Assembly (NCBI GenBank): GCA_019096195.1
Contig: JAGTXK010000169.1
Location: forward strand, 1-64,000
Direction: 5' to 3'
Origin: Boletus sp. NGJ
Lineage: Eukaryota > Basidiomycota > Agaricomycetes > Boletales > Boletaceae
DNA length: 64,000 nt
In this document: piece after piece, positions 10,600 to 22,780 of the stretch
How positions within the stretch are numbered: position 1 is the first letter of the stretch
How the letters are laid out: each line of letters starts with the position of its first letter
The notes under the pieces: model-generated
What the model was told of the DNA's origin: nothing
What the model saw: the letters and a program-made list of their open reading frames with translations, nothing else
Databases searched by the model: none
Program-made: the position numbers and the translations under genes

Positions 10600-12960
10600 G
10601 TAGTCACAATCTCCAGTAGCATACAGAGAGCCTGCTTGCAAAAGGCCCAATGTGTATGGATGACCCTGTGGTGGGCCTGAGATATATGAGGCTGGTGAGA
10701 CACAGTTGGGCCCAGCTGAGATGGGCATGCATAGAATACAGAAGGGCCTGGACATGGTGAATGAATGAGGTGTTGATAGAAATGGAAGGGCCTCAAGTGG
10801 GGTGAGTGTGACTGATAGTGATGTATATGGGGGGCCCGATTGGGCTGGTTTGACTGGGTGTGCATGCATATGTAGGGGCCAGACAGGGTGAGTGTGGTTC
10901 ACCACCAATGGGAATGAGGGCACCAGGCAGGGTGGATGTGTCCAACAACCAATTTATATGGGCACACTGGGTAGGGTGGGTGTTACCGATGATGATGTAT
11001 GTGTGGTGCCAGGGATGGTAGGTATACCTGACCTTGATGTCTGTGGGGGGACTGAGCAGGGTGGGGGGCTGAATGCTGTTATGGTTATGGAAGAGGGTAC
11101 ATCTTTTTCTCTTCCTTCACCCCCTCTCGGACTCTGGGACGACCTCTTCTTTGATGCCTCTGACTACCCAGAATTCCCCCATGACACCCACACAAGCATC
11201 CCCCATCCAGCATCCCCCTTTTAAGTGGTGCATCACTATGGCTGTAACACAGCCTGTCTTATTTCATTAGTATATGCATTTTACCTTTGATCTGATCCTA
11301 GACATTGCCTCCTTAGCTGTGTTCTCTCGCACACAGCCCAGTATTCCACTTTCTTCACTTAACTGATGCCATGATCCCTTATGGTAATATTCTAGTGTTA
11401 CCATATACGATACAAAGCCTGCCCTAAATAGGGGAGGCCTATATATATGGGCATCTGCCCTCCATGTAAACTCTAACCTAGATCTACACAACTTCCTGTG
11501 TAATCTACCAAGGTCTCGGTTCCATCTCATTTCAGACATCTTCTCCCTCTCTGGAAGCAATCACCATAGTGCTCGTGATCATTCTTCTCATCACTTTGCA
11601 CTTGTGTGGCCTTGTCACTGTTTGCTCACGTCCCTAGCCAATGGCAACACCAATGCAGACAGAGGTCTGCCCATATAAGCCCAGAACTCTGCCACTGGCA
11701 GCACAGTAAATCCAGGACTCCACCACTGGTCACTGTATAGGATAGGTCTGCACCTCCACCAGACTATGCCACCATCTTCAAAGTCCAAGACTCCACCATT
11801 GGTTGTAGAGTAGGCTCCAACTCCAAGGGAGGCTCTACGTTAAAGCTAGCTGTCGGTTCCCAGTCCTAGGAAGTTTGGGCCTAGGGAGGAATTATCACCT
11901 CAAGTCCAGCTAGTCCAGTAATCAACCAGGTGGTTGATTACTTGGGAACATGTTACTTGTTACATGGTGTAACAAATACTGATGGATACGGGGCACTGGG
12001 CAGGGAGAGTGTGACCAACAACCAAATGATATGAGGGGACTGTATAGGGTGGATATACCTAACCTTGCTGGATACAGGGGGACCGTGCAGGGCAGGGTGG
12101 GGCTGAGTGCTGATGGATACGGGGGGACCGAGTAGGGAGGGTGTGATCGACAATTGAATGATATGGGGGGACTGTGTAGGGTGGGTATACCTGACCTCAA
12201 TATATACCAGAGGACCGAGCAGGATGGGTAGAGCTAACTGCTGATGGATATGGGGTGCTGGACAGGGTGAGTATACCTGACTTCAGTGGATATGTGGGGA
12301 CTGAGCAGGGTGGGTGCGATCGACAACTGAATAATATGGGGGGACTATGTAGGGTGGATATACCTGACCTTGCTGGATACAGGAGGACTAAGCAGGATGG
12401 GTGGGGCTGAGTGCTGATGGATATGGGGGCACCGGGCAGGGAGAGTGTGACCCACCACTGAATGATACGAGGGGACTATGTAGGGTGGGTATACCTGACC
12501 TTGCTATGATATGCGGGGACTGAGCAGGGTGGGTGGGGCTGACTGCCAATGAATACAGGGTGCACTGGGCAGGGTGAGTATATCTGACCTTGGTGGATAC
12601 AAGGGGACTGAGCAGGGTGGGTGTGATTGACAACTGAATAATATGGGGGGACTGTGTAGGGTGGATATATGTGACCTCGATGTATATGAGGGGATTGAGC
12701 AGGGTGGGTGGGGCTGAGTGCCAATGGATACGGGGGCATTGGGAAGGGAGAGTGTGACTGACAACCGAATTATATGGGGGGACCAAGCAGGGTGGGTGTG
12801 ATCGACAACCGAATAATATGGTGGGTTTGTGTAGGGTGGGTATACCTGACCTCAATGTATATGAGGGGACCAAGCAGGGCGGGTGGGGCTGGATGCTGAT
12901 GGATATGGGGGTACCGGGCAGGGCGAATATATCTGACCTCAGTGGATACAGGGTGGTCTC
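10600..12960 (-). repeat. Left minisatellite array of the KDZ composite
   Basis: Diverged tandem units of about 41-47 bp. On the minus strand each has a CCCACCCTGC...GTCCCC...ATAT core followed by variant tails. The order of variants is the same as in the array at 28690-33540 on the plus strand, so the two are inverted copies. The proximal part (10570-10910) also matches 33190-33545. A solo LTR (11077-11974) interrupts it. Long open frames across it are a by-product of the repeat and not genes. Confidence 0.85.
11077..11974. repeat. Solo LTR (copy 1, 898 bp)
   Basis: Starts TGTTATGG and ends GTGTAACA. The flanks AATGC (11072-11076) and AATAC (11975-11979) are a 5-bp target duplication with one mismatch. 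It is clearly homologous to 16834-17792. It holds a TATA-like run near 11440 and tandem copies of a CCAGGACTC(T/C)(G/A)CCACTGG-like word. No internal region remains, so it is a recombination product of an LTR retrotransposon of unassigned family. Confidence 0.85.
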
Positions 12961-13439
12961 AAACTCCCACTCAACTTTGCAAGTTGAGTAGGTCCACCTT
13001 GGGTAGGAAACTCTCTTCCATTTATGATTCATGCAGCATATATAGTTACACATGCTGATCTTGAATGTATTCCAACATATCCAATAGCCTCACTTGGGTC
13101 TGGTACAATTCCATCCTATGCTGTGAAGCTTGAATAAATGACTCTGTGGCCATTTTCATGGCTACACAAGCCAGCAGATGTTCAATCGAATGATGCCGAA
13201 TGGTTGTCGACCCCTGCACCATGCCATCAACTGTGGCAGTGTTTGCAAACACTGCAGATATCTTCAGAGTTCGCTGTGTAGAGTGCTTCGGTGTACTCAC
13301 CAAAATTCGAAATTCTCTGGATTTTCACCCCCTCTCTGGCCAGCTGATGGTGCTCTGCATCATTGCTTGCATCTGCTGCATGTAGACAAGTGAATAAATG
13401 TGACCTTCAAATGTGAAATATAAATTTTGCTTACCCTTA

Positions 13440-15053
13440 CAGTGACTCCAAAAAACCCTTTCCATGCTAATCCTCAATGTGGTGCATGAAGCACACCACC
13501 ACACACTGTGGGAATTCTCGCTTAGCTTTGGTGGAGTTATAAATAGTACATACTCTTGGCTACGAGATTGCTCCCTAGGTCGTGTGATTTGGTCCACAGG
13601 CTGTGGAGATATGATTAATATGAAACAGTAATACCATGGAAAGGGTTTTTTCACCTTTGAATTGAAAAGGGTATTTGGATATTATCAGTACTTGGTATAG
13701 CCTCCTTTTGCTCTAAGCACTGCCTGAATCCTCCTAGGCATGCTTTCAATCAATTTCTGACACTCCTCCACTGGTATCCTATCCCACTCCACTTGAACCC
13801 TTTTCCACAATTCATGAATTCCATTAGGGGGGTTTTCATGCTTTGCAAGGCTCCTCTTCAGACAACTCCAGAGATGTTCAATAGGGTTGAGGTCAGGAGA
13901 TTGTGCAGGCCTCACCATAGTACTGAATTCTTGCTCCTCTAGCCAGTTCTTGACCAGCCTACAGGTATGCTTGGGGTCATTGTCCTGCTGAAAGATGATG
14001 TTAGGAGGATTGAGACCATAATACTCCAGGGTTTGCTGAAGCTCATCCTTCAAATTTGAAGGTAGAGGTCCCCATCCATCCTACCATCAATCTTAGTAGC
14101 AAAGCCAACTCCCTCCCAAGTCATACAGCCCCACATCATCAGAGAACCTCCTCCAAACTTGAGGGTTCCATCCACCAGCCTATCACTAAGCCCCTCACCT
14201 GCCGTCTTCCATGCCCATTTATGCCCATCTGACCCTAGGCGATTGATTTTGGTCTCATCAGACCATATCACCTTCTTCCAATCCTCCATAGTCCAATCCT
14301 TATGTGCATAGGCAAAATCCAAGCGAGCCTTGTGATGCCTAGCAGAGAGGAGGGGACATTTGGACTTCACCACAGCTTTCATACCAGCTTTCTTCAAGTG
14401 GAGGCGGACAGTATTGGCAGAGAGGGGTTGGTTGATGATATTGGTGAGGGCTTTGGTTACTTGGACAGCATTTTCAGCTTTCCCAGAGGTGATTAGATGT
14501 TGGGCATGACAAATGTTGGTGGGAGAAAGCTTGGAAGGACGACCCCCAGGAGCTTTGGGAGAGGGCAGAACGCTCTTTGGAGCGAAGCTTGGATATGGCA
14601 GAAGGGCTGACACCAGTTTGCTTGGCAATGGCTTCACCAGAGCAGCCAGAATCAAGCAAAGAGAGAATAGTGCTTTGTTGGGGAAGGGAGAGATTTGACC
14701 ATGGTGGTGGTTGAGAATCAAGAAGTGTGTGAACTTTTTTAAGCTCAGACATGCTATTTATATGTATATCTTTGTTTGCATGAACAAACAATGGCAAATA
14801 CGATATGATTTGACTAAGATCCTAGTCATCAGTTCAAAAGTGAAAAAATCCCTTTCCATGGTATTACTGTTTCACATTGATCATATCTCCACAGCCTGTG
14901 GACCAAATCACATGACCTAGGAAGCAATCTCATAGCCAAGAGTATGTACTATTTATAACTCCACCAAAGCTAAGCGAAAGTCCCACAGTGTGTGGTGGTG
15001 CGCTTCGCGCACCACATTGAGGGTTAGCATGGAAAGGGTTTTTGGAGTCACTG
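13440..15053 (-). mobile_element. Tc1/mariner element, complete copy with broken transposase
   Basis: 1,614 bp with long terminal inverted repeats (about 215 bp) beginning CAGTGACTCC and flanked by TA (13438-13439 and 15054-15055). It belongs to the same family as the outer element at 29471-32572. The terminal repeats contain short hairpins of the form GGTGCGC...GCGCACC. It lies inside core gene A of the KDZ composite. Confidence 0.93.
13685..14752 (-). pseudogene. Tc1 transposase (DD34E), two frameshifts
   Basis: The start is MSELKKVHTLL at 14752. An N-terminal helix-turn-helix region (SLLDSGCSGEAIAKQTGVS) is followed by the Tc1 domain. Catalytic signatures are WSDETKIN, FQQDNDPKH and SPDLNPIEHLW, and the end is GGYTKY. 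One frame change lies near 14570, just before the GGRPSKLSP motif. Another lies near 14050, where ...LYLQI runs into a one-base deletion before KDELQQTL. The sister copy in the outer element at 29471-32572 has LYLQILKDEL uninterrupted. The protein would be about 340 residues. Confidence 0.9.
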
Positions 15054-16076
15054 TACATTCAATAATCTCCATGGCCTGAGCCTGCCTCCTCTGTCTTGCC
15101 TCATGACCGAATAGGACCCAAGGATTACATTGTTCCTTGGCTGGTTGATGTTTTTGAATCAATGGACTGGTCTGCATTTTGGGTGTTGCCAGTTGCTGGG
15201 GGTGCTTTGCCCCCACAGCCTCTTGTGAAGCTGTGGCTGGAATATGGCCATGGCCCTTGGGGATGAATGGAGGAGGTGTGGGGATGTGTGGCAACCCAAA
15301 GTCACCTGTTGGATGAAATGGTAAAGAGGTCAGGAAGTTTGTGCCTAATGAGAGTTGAGGGTGAATGCCTGGCATTGACGTTAAATGCTTTCATGTGATG
15401 AGGGGTGTGGTTGACATATGTTCATGTGCACCAAAGACTTGGCCTTCGGCCATTGGGATGAATAGAGGAGGAATAGGGATACACAGAGACTGTGCGTCAC
15501 TATTTGGTTGAAAGGTTGGAGGGGTGGAAAAGTGGGTTCCAAAAAAATCATCAGGTTGAAGGCATGGCATCAATGTTGAATGCTGGGATGTGAAGGGAGG
15601 TGGTACCCATATGCCAGTGAAATTGTTGATGTTGGTAGTTATTGAAGAAGGTTGATAACAATGAAATGGAGGTGGGGTTGGAATGTGCCACTCCACCATT
15701 GTGTAAATCATATCCAGATCTAAAATAATGTGAATTACAGATCCAATCCCAGGACAATCACATACCGACAGAGTCAGACTCAGTATAAACCAAGACTAAT
15801 GTTTCTTCACTTGTAACTGAGGATCTATCTGCTTTGAACAATAATAAATATTTTCCTAGACCGAGCATAGTCACACCTATCTGGGATCTAGAATCAAACT
15901 TGCTTTTGCATGGTGGGTTGGTGCTGAAACAGAGAAAAGATAGAATGGTGGTGAAGGTTAGGTAAAGGACTTTAAATTGGATATGGGGATCCTTCAGTTA
16001 CTAGTGGAATTTACAGATACTGGCCATGGTGGACAGTGTGGAAAATAACACAATCAGTCAAAATTGCTGAACAATA

Positions 16077-19071
16077 ATGGCAGAGAGTGAATCTGTGGAA
16101 AGTTCCAATTGGTATTTTCGTACTAAAGCTCTCCATGCCCCACTCCTCTCTTTTCAATTCTTTCTCCCATTTCAATCCATTATGCCCGATGCTATTCAAT
16201 CCATCATCAATGATGCTACTGCCACCATTTGCAACATTCTGAAGGCCAAGGTACTCAGGATGACCAAACAAGGCACTGCACAGGGGAATGCATGGCACCA
16301 GGCCATCACCAAGATTAAAGGGCACCTGGTACATGATCGTATTTCTATTCCACTGAGCAGGCAATAAAGCATGTTCTAGGAAAAGATTTGGGACAATACA
16401 ACTTCAGCTGAGAGCATCCCTCTCCTGGCTGTTGCCTGTGACATCAGCCTCCTGGAATATGCAAATGGCCATTGGCCAGACTGGCGCAAGATTCTGACCC
16501 ATGACATCTCTGGTCTATCTGACCACCCATGGCTCAAGGTTGGCCAAGTTAATACCAGGAATGCTGTGGCCAGATCCTTAGCAAATGTCCCTACCCCAGG
16601 AATTCCCAACAAACCCCAGAATGAGAAGATACAGTAGGCCAAATTCCAGTCAATGGGGATGGCAACATGGAAAACTCTCAGCTGGGGCCAAAGACAGTTG
16701 GAGTAAGGAATGGTAAGGCTCGGAAGATTGATCCCGCAGATAGCAAGATAAAGTCACGCAGACAATCAAGACACCGTGGCGATGGCTTAGGAGCATCTAC
16801 CAGCAGCCAGCCAAGGGGATGCTCCATGGGAAGTGTTACAGTTACAGAAGGGGGTACATCTTTTTCTCTCCCTTCTCCTCCTCCCAGACTCTGGGACGAC
16901 CTGTTCTTTGACACCTCTGACTACCTGGGATTCCCCCACAATGCCCACATAAGCATCACCCCATCCAGAACTCCCTTTCTGAGTGATGCACCGCTATAGC
17001 TGTAACATAGCCCTCTCTATTTCACCTTCTATGTATTTCATCTCTGATATGATTATAAACATTGCCTCCTTGGCTATGTTCTCTTGTGCATAGCCCAGTA
17101 TTCCACCTTCCTCATTCGATTTATGACATGATCCATTATGATAATACTTATGATTACCATATACAATACGAAGCCTGCCCTGAATAGGGAAGGCCTATTT
17201 ATATGGGTGTCCACCCTTCATGTAAATCCAAACCTAGATCTACACAACTTCTCATGTAATCTACCCACATCTTGGTCCCACTTCACCTCAGAAGCCTGCA
17301 CCCACTCTGGAGGTGATCACCACAGTGCTTGTAATTGTCTTCCTCATCACTTCACACTTGTGTGGCCTTGTTGCCGTTCGCTTGCGTCACTAGCCAATAG
17401 CAACACCAATGCAGACAGAGGTCTGCCTGTGTAAGCCCAGGACTCTGCCACTGGCACCCACCTAAGCCCAGGACTCCACCACTGGCAGCACAGTAAATCC
17501 AGGACTCTGCCACTGGTACCCGTATTGGTCAGGACTCTGCCACTGACCCCTGTATAGGATAGGTCTGCCCTTCCTTTGGGTTGCACCACCATCCTCAAAG
17601 TCTGAGACTCCAACATCAGTTGTAGAGTAGCAGCTCCAACCCCAAGGGAGGCTCTACGTTAAAGCTAGCTGTCGGTCCCCAGTCCGAGGAACCATTGGGC
17701 CTTGGGAGGTATTTTCCCCTCAAGTCCAGCTAGTCCAGTAATCACACAGGGTTGATTACTTGGGAATGTGTTACTTGTTACATGGCATAACAGGAAGGAC
17801 TTGTCTACCATCATCTGCAGCAGATGTCCCAGGAGTGGAGAACACCAAGCAGGCATGTAACACCTGCAACCACTGGGGTTTTACCTGCACCCCAAATCCT
17901 GGACATGCCTGCCTGGAATGCCACCAATGCAAGGTTCGATGTTCCCTGACCAGAAAGCATCAACAGTCCCAATCCTGCATTCACTGATTCCCTTCACCTG
18001 ACACCACACAAACACGGCAGGGATGCAGTCAATCACAAGGTTGGCAACCTCAGTCAAAATCTCGACCAGCTTTCCCAGCACACCCCACTGCCCCAACTGC
18101 TCCCCATGCAAATGCCCCCTGCAGCAATACTGCCCCAATCCTCAAAACCACAGATTCCTCACTCAGTGAACTGGCTGCCAACTTGAAAACTGGCCCCCTA
18201 ACAAAGAAGGTCAAAAGATTCAAGCCAGCCTAGGGTAAGTTCAAATAGTGCATTTAATTGTCTCCAGATTTATACTCCTACCCCATAGTTCTCAACACTG
18301 TGGTGATACCAAGGGTGACCAAGTCAACCCCATTCACCAAAGAAGCCACACAATCAGCTGTACTGGAGACAAGCAACCCTTGTAACTACCACAAGTTGTT
18401 GAAGGCATACCAGGAACTTCAGGACAGCCACAAGCAGCTTTTGGTCAGGTCATGGCTGAGCTTCATGACAAGGCTGGCAGGTACAGGGGCAAGACAGTTC
18501 ATCATGTGTACACACTAATGTGCTACCCATTTGAATGAATTCCCCCACAGGCCGGTTCCATGGAGAAAGTCTCCAAGCCATCCATTGTGGCATTCATCCT
18601 GAATGTCACCAAGTCAGTTACCCCCTACTCACCCTCCCCCCAAGCACTGTCTTCAGCAGAACGAACACCACCCCTCACTCCCCCGGTAGCCACCCCAAAT
18701 GTCTTTCGTCCTAATGTCCCCCCATCTCCTTTTCTCCAGGGTCCTCAGCACCTCAATTGATTGCCCCCTTGCCCCAGCGAGCTTTGCCACCACACAGTCA
18801 GGCTGCACATACGGTATCATGGGGTAGTGGCCTGAGCACCATCCCAGACTTGGGTTGGGGACCTCCATTTCTTTTTCAAATAGGGACAGCATTGTTCAAC
18901 TGCCAACTGCCTCAACTCTGGCCTCCACTGTCCCTCCTACCACCCATAGCCAGCATCCAAGAGGTAGAAGGATTGGGTGATTCTGAAGCGGCGGTTGAAA
19001 CAGAAAGTGTGGCTGAGGACAAGATGGGCAGGAAAGCAGGTGAGAGTGGGCTGGGCTCTGACCTTACTTAG
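16077..19071 (+). pseudogene. KDZ-composite gene B: Cys-cluster protein (broken)
   Basis: The first exon-like frame (16077-16367) is followed by further coding sequence (16370-16640, with WDNTTSAESIPLLAVACD) and a basic KSRRQSRHRGDG stretch near 16760. After the solo LTR at 16834-17792 come a Cys-rich motif (17850-17960; C-x2-C-x6-C-x7-C-x2-C-x2-C-x3-C, like fungal binuclear clusters) and a helical segment (18320-18480). In-frame stops at 16365 and 16636 and the LTR make it non-functional. Proteins with this order (acidic helical N-terminus, basic linker, Cys cluster) are, from memory, multicopy in mushroom genomes. DNA binding is inferred from the Cys spacing only. Confidence 0.55.
16834..17792. 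repeat. Solo LTR (copy 2, 959 bp)
   Basis: Starts TGTTACAG and ends GCATAACA, flanked by a perfect 5-bp duplication GGAAG (16829-16833 and 17793-17797). It is homologous to 11077-11974. The extra length fits more copies of a CCAGGACTCTGCCACTGG-like tandem word (17430-17550). It interrupts gene B. No internal retroelement sequence remains. Confidence 0.9.
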
Positions 19072-19240
19072 TTTTATATCCAGTGATTATTCTATGCCAC
19101 AGTGTATTATATGCATGAGAAATAGACACTACAAGATTCAAAATAGGAGTATGAATGAAGAAGTATTCCACAGACCAGCTCATCTCTTTTTCAGCAGAAG
19201 ACCGGGTGTGGACAGCTCAGCATCTGGGGGAAGTGGTGCC

Positions 19241-21965
19241 TTACGTGCCCTTCCAGATTGATGTGGCATTGCACCTTTGTCCATATTGATGAATTAGATA
19301 GGATTCAAATGGTGGGAATGTGACAGTACTGTCAGGTAAAGTGCACATCTCAATGGATGTTCCTAGAGTGCAAGCACAGCACCTCGGCTTTTGATTCCTT
19401 GGTTTTGCACCACCATTGGTGTCTGCTATGCTGACCTCAGGAAGAGTCTTTGGCATTTTCATCGCCAATTTCAATTTTTTGGGATGGAGTTCCAGTGCTA
19501 AATTTATTATGAATGTCCCTGGCCTACCCAAGCAGAAATCCAGCCACCTACCATCCCTGCCATCATTGACTGGAGCTGGTCTCTTCTTTGTAGGCTTTGG
19601 ACAAGGATTGCCCCAGACCATTGATGTCTCATCCATTGATTCAACTGCTTCAGCATGATCTTCTGGCTATCCTATGGAGTGAGCAGTGGGTGCATTCACC
19701 TTGGTAATCAGCCAACATTCAATGATGTCTTTGATCCGAGTCACCTGATCAGACCTCCCAGCACTTGGGACATTCCTGGATTGTGTCCCTCGAGTATTCA
19801 TTGTCCCTGTGATCTCCCAAGTTCCTGATTTGACAATTTTTGAAACTGATTCTCCAACAAAGTCCATGATGAAAAGCATCATTCAAAAGTGTGTCACTCA
19901 CCTTTTCTTGGCAGTCCAACCTTAAACAGTTGTTGAGGGGGTTGTGATGTGTCTCTCTCTGATCTTGGAGTTATTCTCAACTGCTTCATAGCTGCACATA
20001 AAGATGCTGATAATCAATGGTTGAATGTGACCAGAATCTTGGACCCTACCATCTCTTGAAGATCTGACCTTGATCAGTCTTGGTTGGTGCTCTTTGTCAC
20101 TCTGGACTATTCTGTCACCACCATCCTCCACACTGGGATGCCTTGCCATTATTCCTTCATTGTGTAACTTGAGTTGAATTTCCAGAATGTGTGGGTAACC
20201 ACATACCTTGTTTATGTGACCCCATCCTAAATGCAACAGACTTCTAAGGTAACTCACCGACGTCTTTGTCGCTGTTGGATCAATTGGTGTATGAGACTGA
20301 TGGGCTCCATATCTCCCTGTGCTTTTCATTTCTGATCGCAGAGTTAAACTGCCTGCCATGTTCCTCCTGAGAATCAGATTGATTGCTGCCACTGTCAACC
20401 TGTCCCTGGTCTTGAGCCAGAAGCTGATCTGTCGGTCTTGGCTGTGCATTCTGGGATCTCCACAGTCATTTTACCTGGGTCAGGTCTTCATCTCCACTCT
20501 CTGCTGGATCCTGCAGCTGATTCTTCCCATCCAGAACATTCCATTGTTGCTTGCAAATGAATTCAAGAAAGCACCTTGTATCACTTGTGTTCATGTGGCT
20601 TGGATCATCTGAAAAGGAAAAATCATCTGGAAGATGTTCCGACCTGAACAGGTCATCCTGGAACTCACCCAGCCTTTTTAAGGGTGCTAAAATCTTTGGG
20701 ATTTTGCATATTAAACCTGAATACTTTGAGCATTGGCATGGAGGTCAGATATGAAGGGGACTTGCAGTAGTGCAAGGTGAGAAAGCTCCTGACCATGTTT
20801 TGCATATCAGCTTGGCTGTGGCCAGTAAAATCGGGGATCCAGATGGTTCCATCCAACCAGGTTACTGCATTCACCGCATCATCACCATGTTTCTACCTGG
20901 GCTTCCTCCCCTTTTTGGCTTCTTCCAGGATCACATCCTCACTGTCATCTTCACCCTCCCCACCATCCCTTTCCAGATCAAAACATTGGCCAAGATACCT
21001 ATTCCACTCCCTCTGAATGGTGTCCAAGCCCTCAAAGCCCAGGCCATTTTCAATGGCTGCATTGAAGTCAAACCTTTTTGCCATCAGATGGCTGCCAGAA
21101 TCCAAATGGCTAGAGGTGACCTACAGAGTGGAGAATATTTCACCTTTTTCATCCTTGAATCTGGTTAGTATGGCCATCCAGATTCCTCCCCTCTTTCACA
21201 TTTCCTGGGCAAACTGCTTCATCACAGAAGCTACACCCCAGGTTGCAAACCTGTATAACCTGTAGCATCTTCAATATCATCCTCTAAAAATTACTTACTG
21301 TGCCTTTGCTTCAGTCAAGGCACCTCATAAATTCCATACCATGGCAGTCAACTCAGCATTCTCGATCTCATCAGGAGAGAGACCCTTCATCACCTCTGCC
21401 AGCATGGACTGGTACTGCCGAAACATCACCGAGGACCCTGGTCAGGCACTGAACCATTCCTCTATGGTCCTCTTGATTTTGTCTTTGTGCTGCTTCCAGA
21501 TCACAGACTGCGCTGTCCATGTTGCACTGAGGGCGATGCCATCCTTCTTCTTTCCTATCCATCCTTGTTTGTGCATCCATTTCAGATATGACTTTCTGAA
21601 GTTTGGAATCAATTCTTCAAGGCATGGTAAATCCTTCTCACCTGAAGTTTATGGTCCCACATAGCATGCTCCAAAGTCAGATTTTCTCTGAGACACCATA
21701 TCTTGCCAACAAGAGCCCTCCAGATTGTTTGTCATTTCTTACCTCTTGCTGCCTTCCATGAAGGCCATTCTTCTTAAAGAATGAGTAGTACAGTGTCGGA
21801 TATGCCAGTGCCTTCATGCTGTGTTTCAATGCAAGATGGCCCTGCCTCATTTTCAGCAGAGATATCCTTGGGTTGGGATTCCCCTTCCTTTATCCCATTT
21901 TCTGAACCATTATCGGTGGTTTCTTGATACTCGGACTCAGCGTAATCCTGCAAGTAGTCAGACAT
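19241..21965 (-). pseudogene. KDZ-composite gene C: acidic KDZ-neighbourhood protein (broken)
   Basis: On the minus strand it starts with the acidic MSDYLQDYAESEYQE. It continues through a helical WTAQSVIWKQHKDKIKR segment near 21550, a GLSPDEIENAELTAMVWNL segment near 21400 and an RFDFNAAIENGLGF segment near 21080. Further on are an acidic DGGEGEDDSED stretch near 20960, a WIPDFTGHSQADMQ segment near 20830 and a Ser/Asn-rich tail to about 19241. The order resembles a large family of uncharacterised multicopy proteins near KDZ transposases in Agaricomycetes (recognised from memory). Many stops and frame changes show decay. Function unknown. Confidence 0.5.
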
Positions 21966-22780
21966 AGCAGAGGGTTGACTCAGAGTACAGTATGACCCTT
22001 CACCTTTCATTTGATATTGGGTTTACAACCATCGTGTATGCCAAGTAGCCAAGGTTACACCATAATGGCAAAACCACCGTGAAAACAAGCGAATGCATGT
22101 ACCTTGGCCTAGTGCCCTGAAGTTAACAGATGGCCTTACATACATGATGTAATGCCAGGCTACCGAGCACCCAAATTGGTCATATAACACTGGCAATGCC
22201 AGGTAAGTGGACCCAACTCATTTCTATACATAGTTGGTGTCAGATGGAGTTCCAAAGCAGCATGCAGTGATGGCTGGGCTATCTGTGCATATTCCATTTC
22301 GACTTCTGCCCATCACCACTACATAAGGGAAAGAGATGACTCCAGGCCCCATGTAGCCAAAGCCATCAGATCATAATATGGTATATCCAACATGCCTGGA
22401 TCTGAAAAACTACCTGAGGAGGAGGCAACCTCCCCACAGGTGACTAACCCTGTTATGGGTTGATTATTCTATTTTTCCCTGCCATCCTCCAAAAGCAGCT
22501 CTAAAATAGCCAGAGATAGAGTGGTCAAAGGATTAACATTACATTATGCCTTTGCAGATGTGGCAGCTAAGGTTACCCAATCACAGTAATGCTGCAGGTG
22601 CAGGGTCAAAGATCTGACATCCATGGACTCGGCTCGAACTAGCCAAGATGACACACTATAGTGTCTGAAAAACCATGTGGGTGAACAGAGGTGTGACTGA
22701 AGTATGTTATGGCTCACAGTGCGAAATGAGCTGTATCTGTTTGGATGCTACTGTACCAGTAGCCTTCCAACCATCTAAGA

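Larger units (their letters stand above)
13046..15717 (-). pseudogene. KDZ-composite gene A: Pro-rich protein with helical C-terminus (interrupted)
   Basis: On the minus strand, 15711-15391 and 15375-15056 encode Pro-, Phe- and His-rich low-complexity sequence (PTPPPF-like runs). The frame leads into a Tc1 element (13440-15053). Beyond it, 13303-13046 encodes a helical Gln-rich tail. Removing the Tc1 element and one copy of its TA duplication brings the two sides together at a plausible intron donor (AGGGTAAGC). I do not recognise a domain. It is the outermost core gene, next to the left array. The Tc1 insertion and at least one frame change make it a pseudogene. Confidence 0.5.

Noticed and set aside
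12388-13053. 221-codon minus-strand open frame in the left array
   Set aside because: Same reason: repetitive Pro/His/Ser-rich translation of the inverted minisatellite.
16077-16367. Stand-alone 96-codon host gene
   Set aside because: The coding pattern continues past its stop and across the solo LTR into a Cys-cluster segment, so it is the first part of a decayed element gene.
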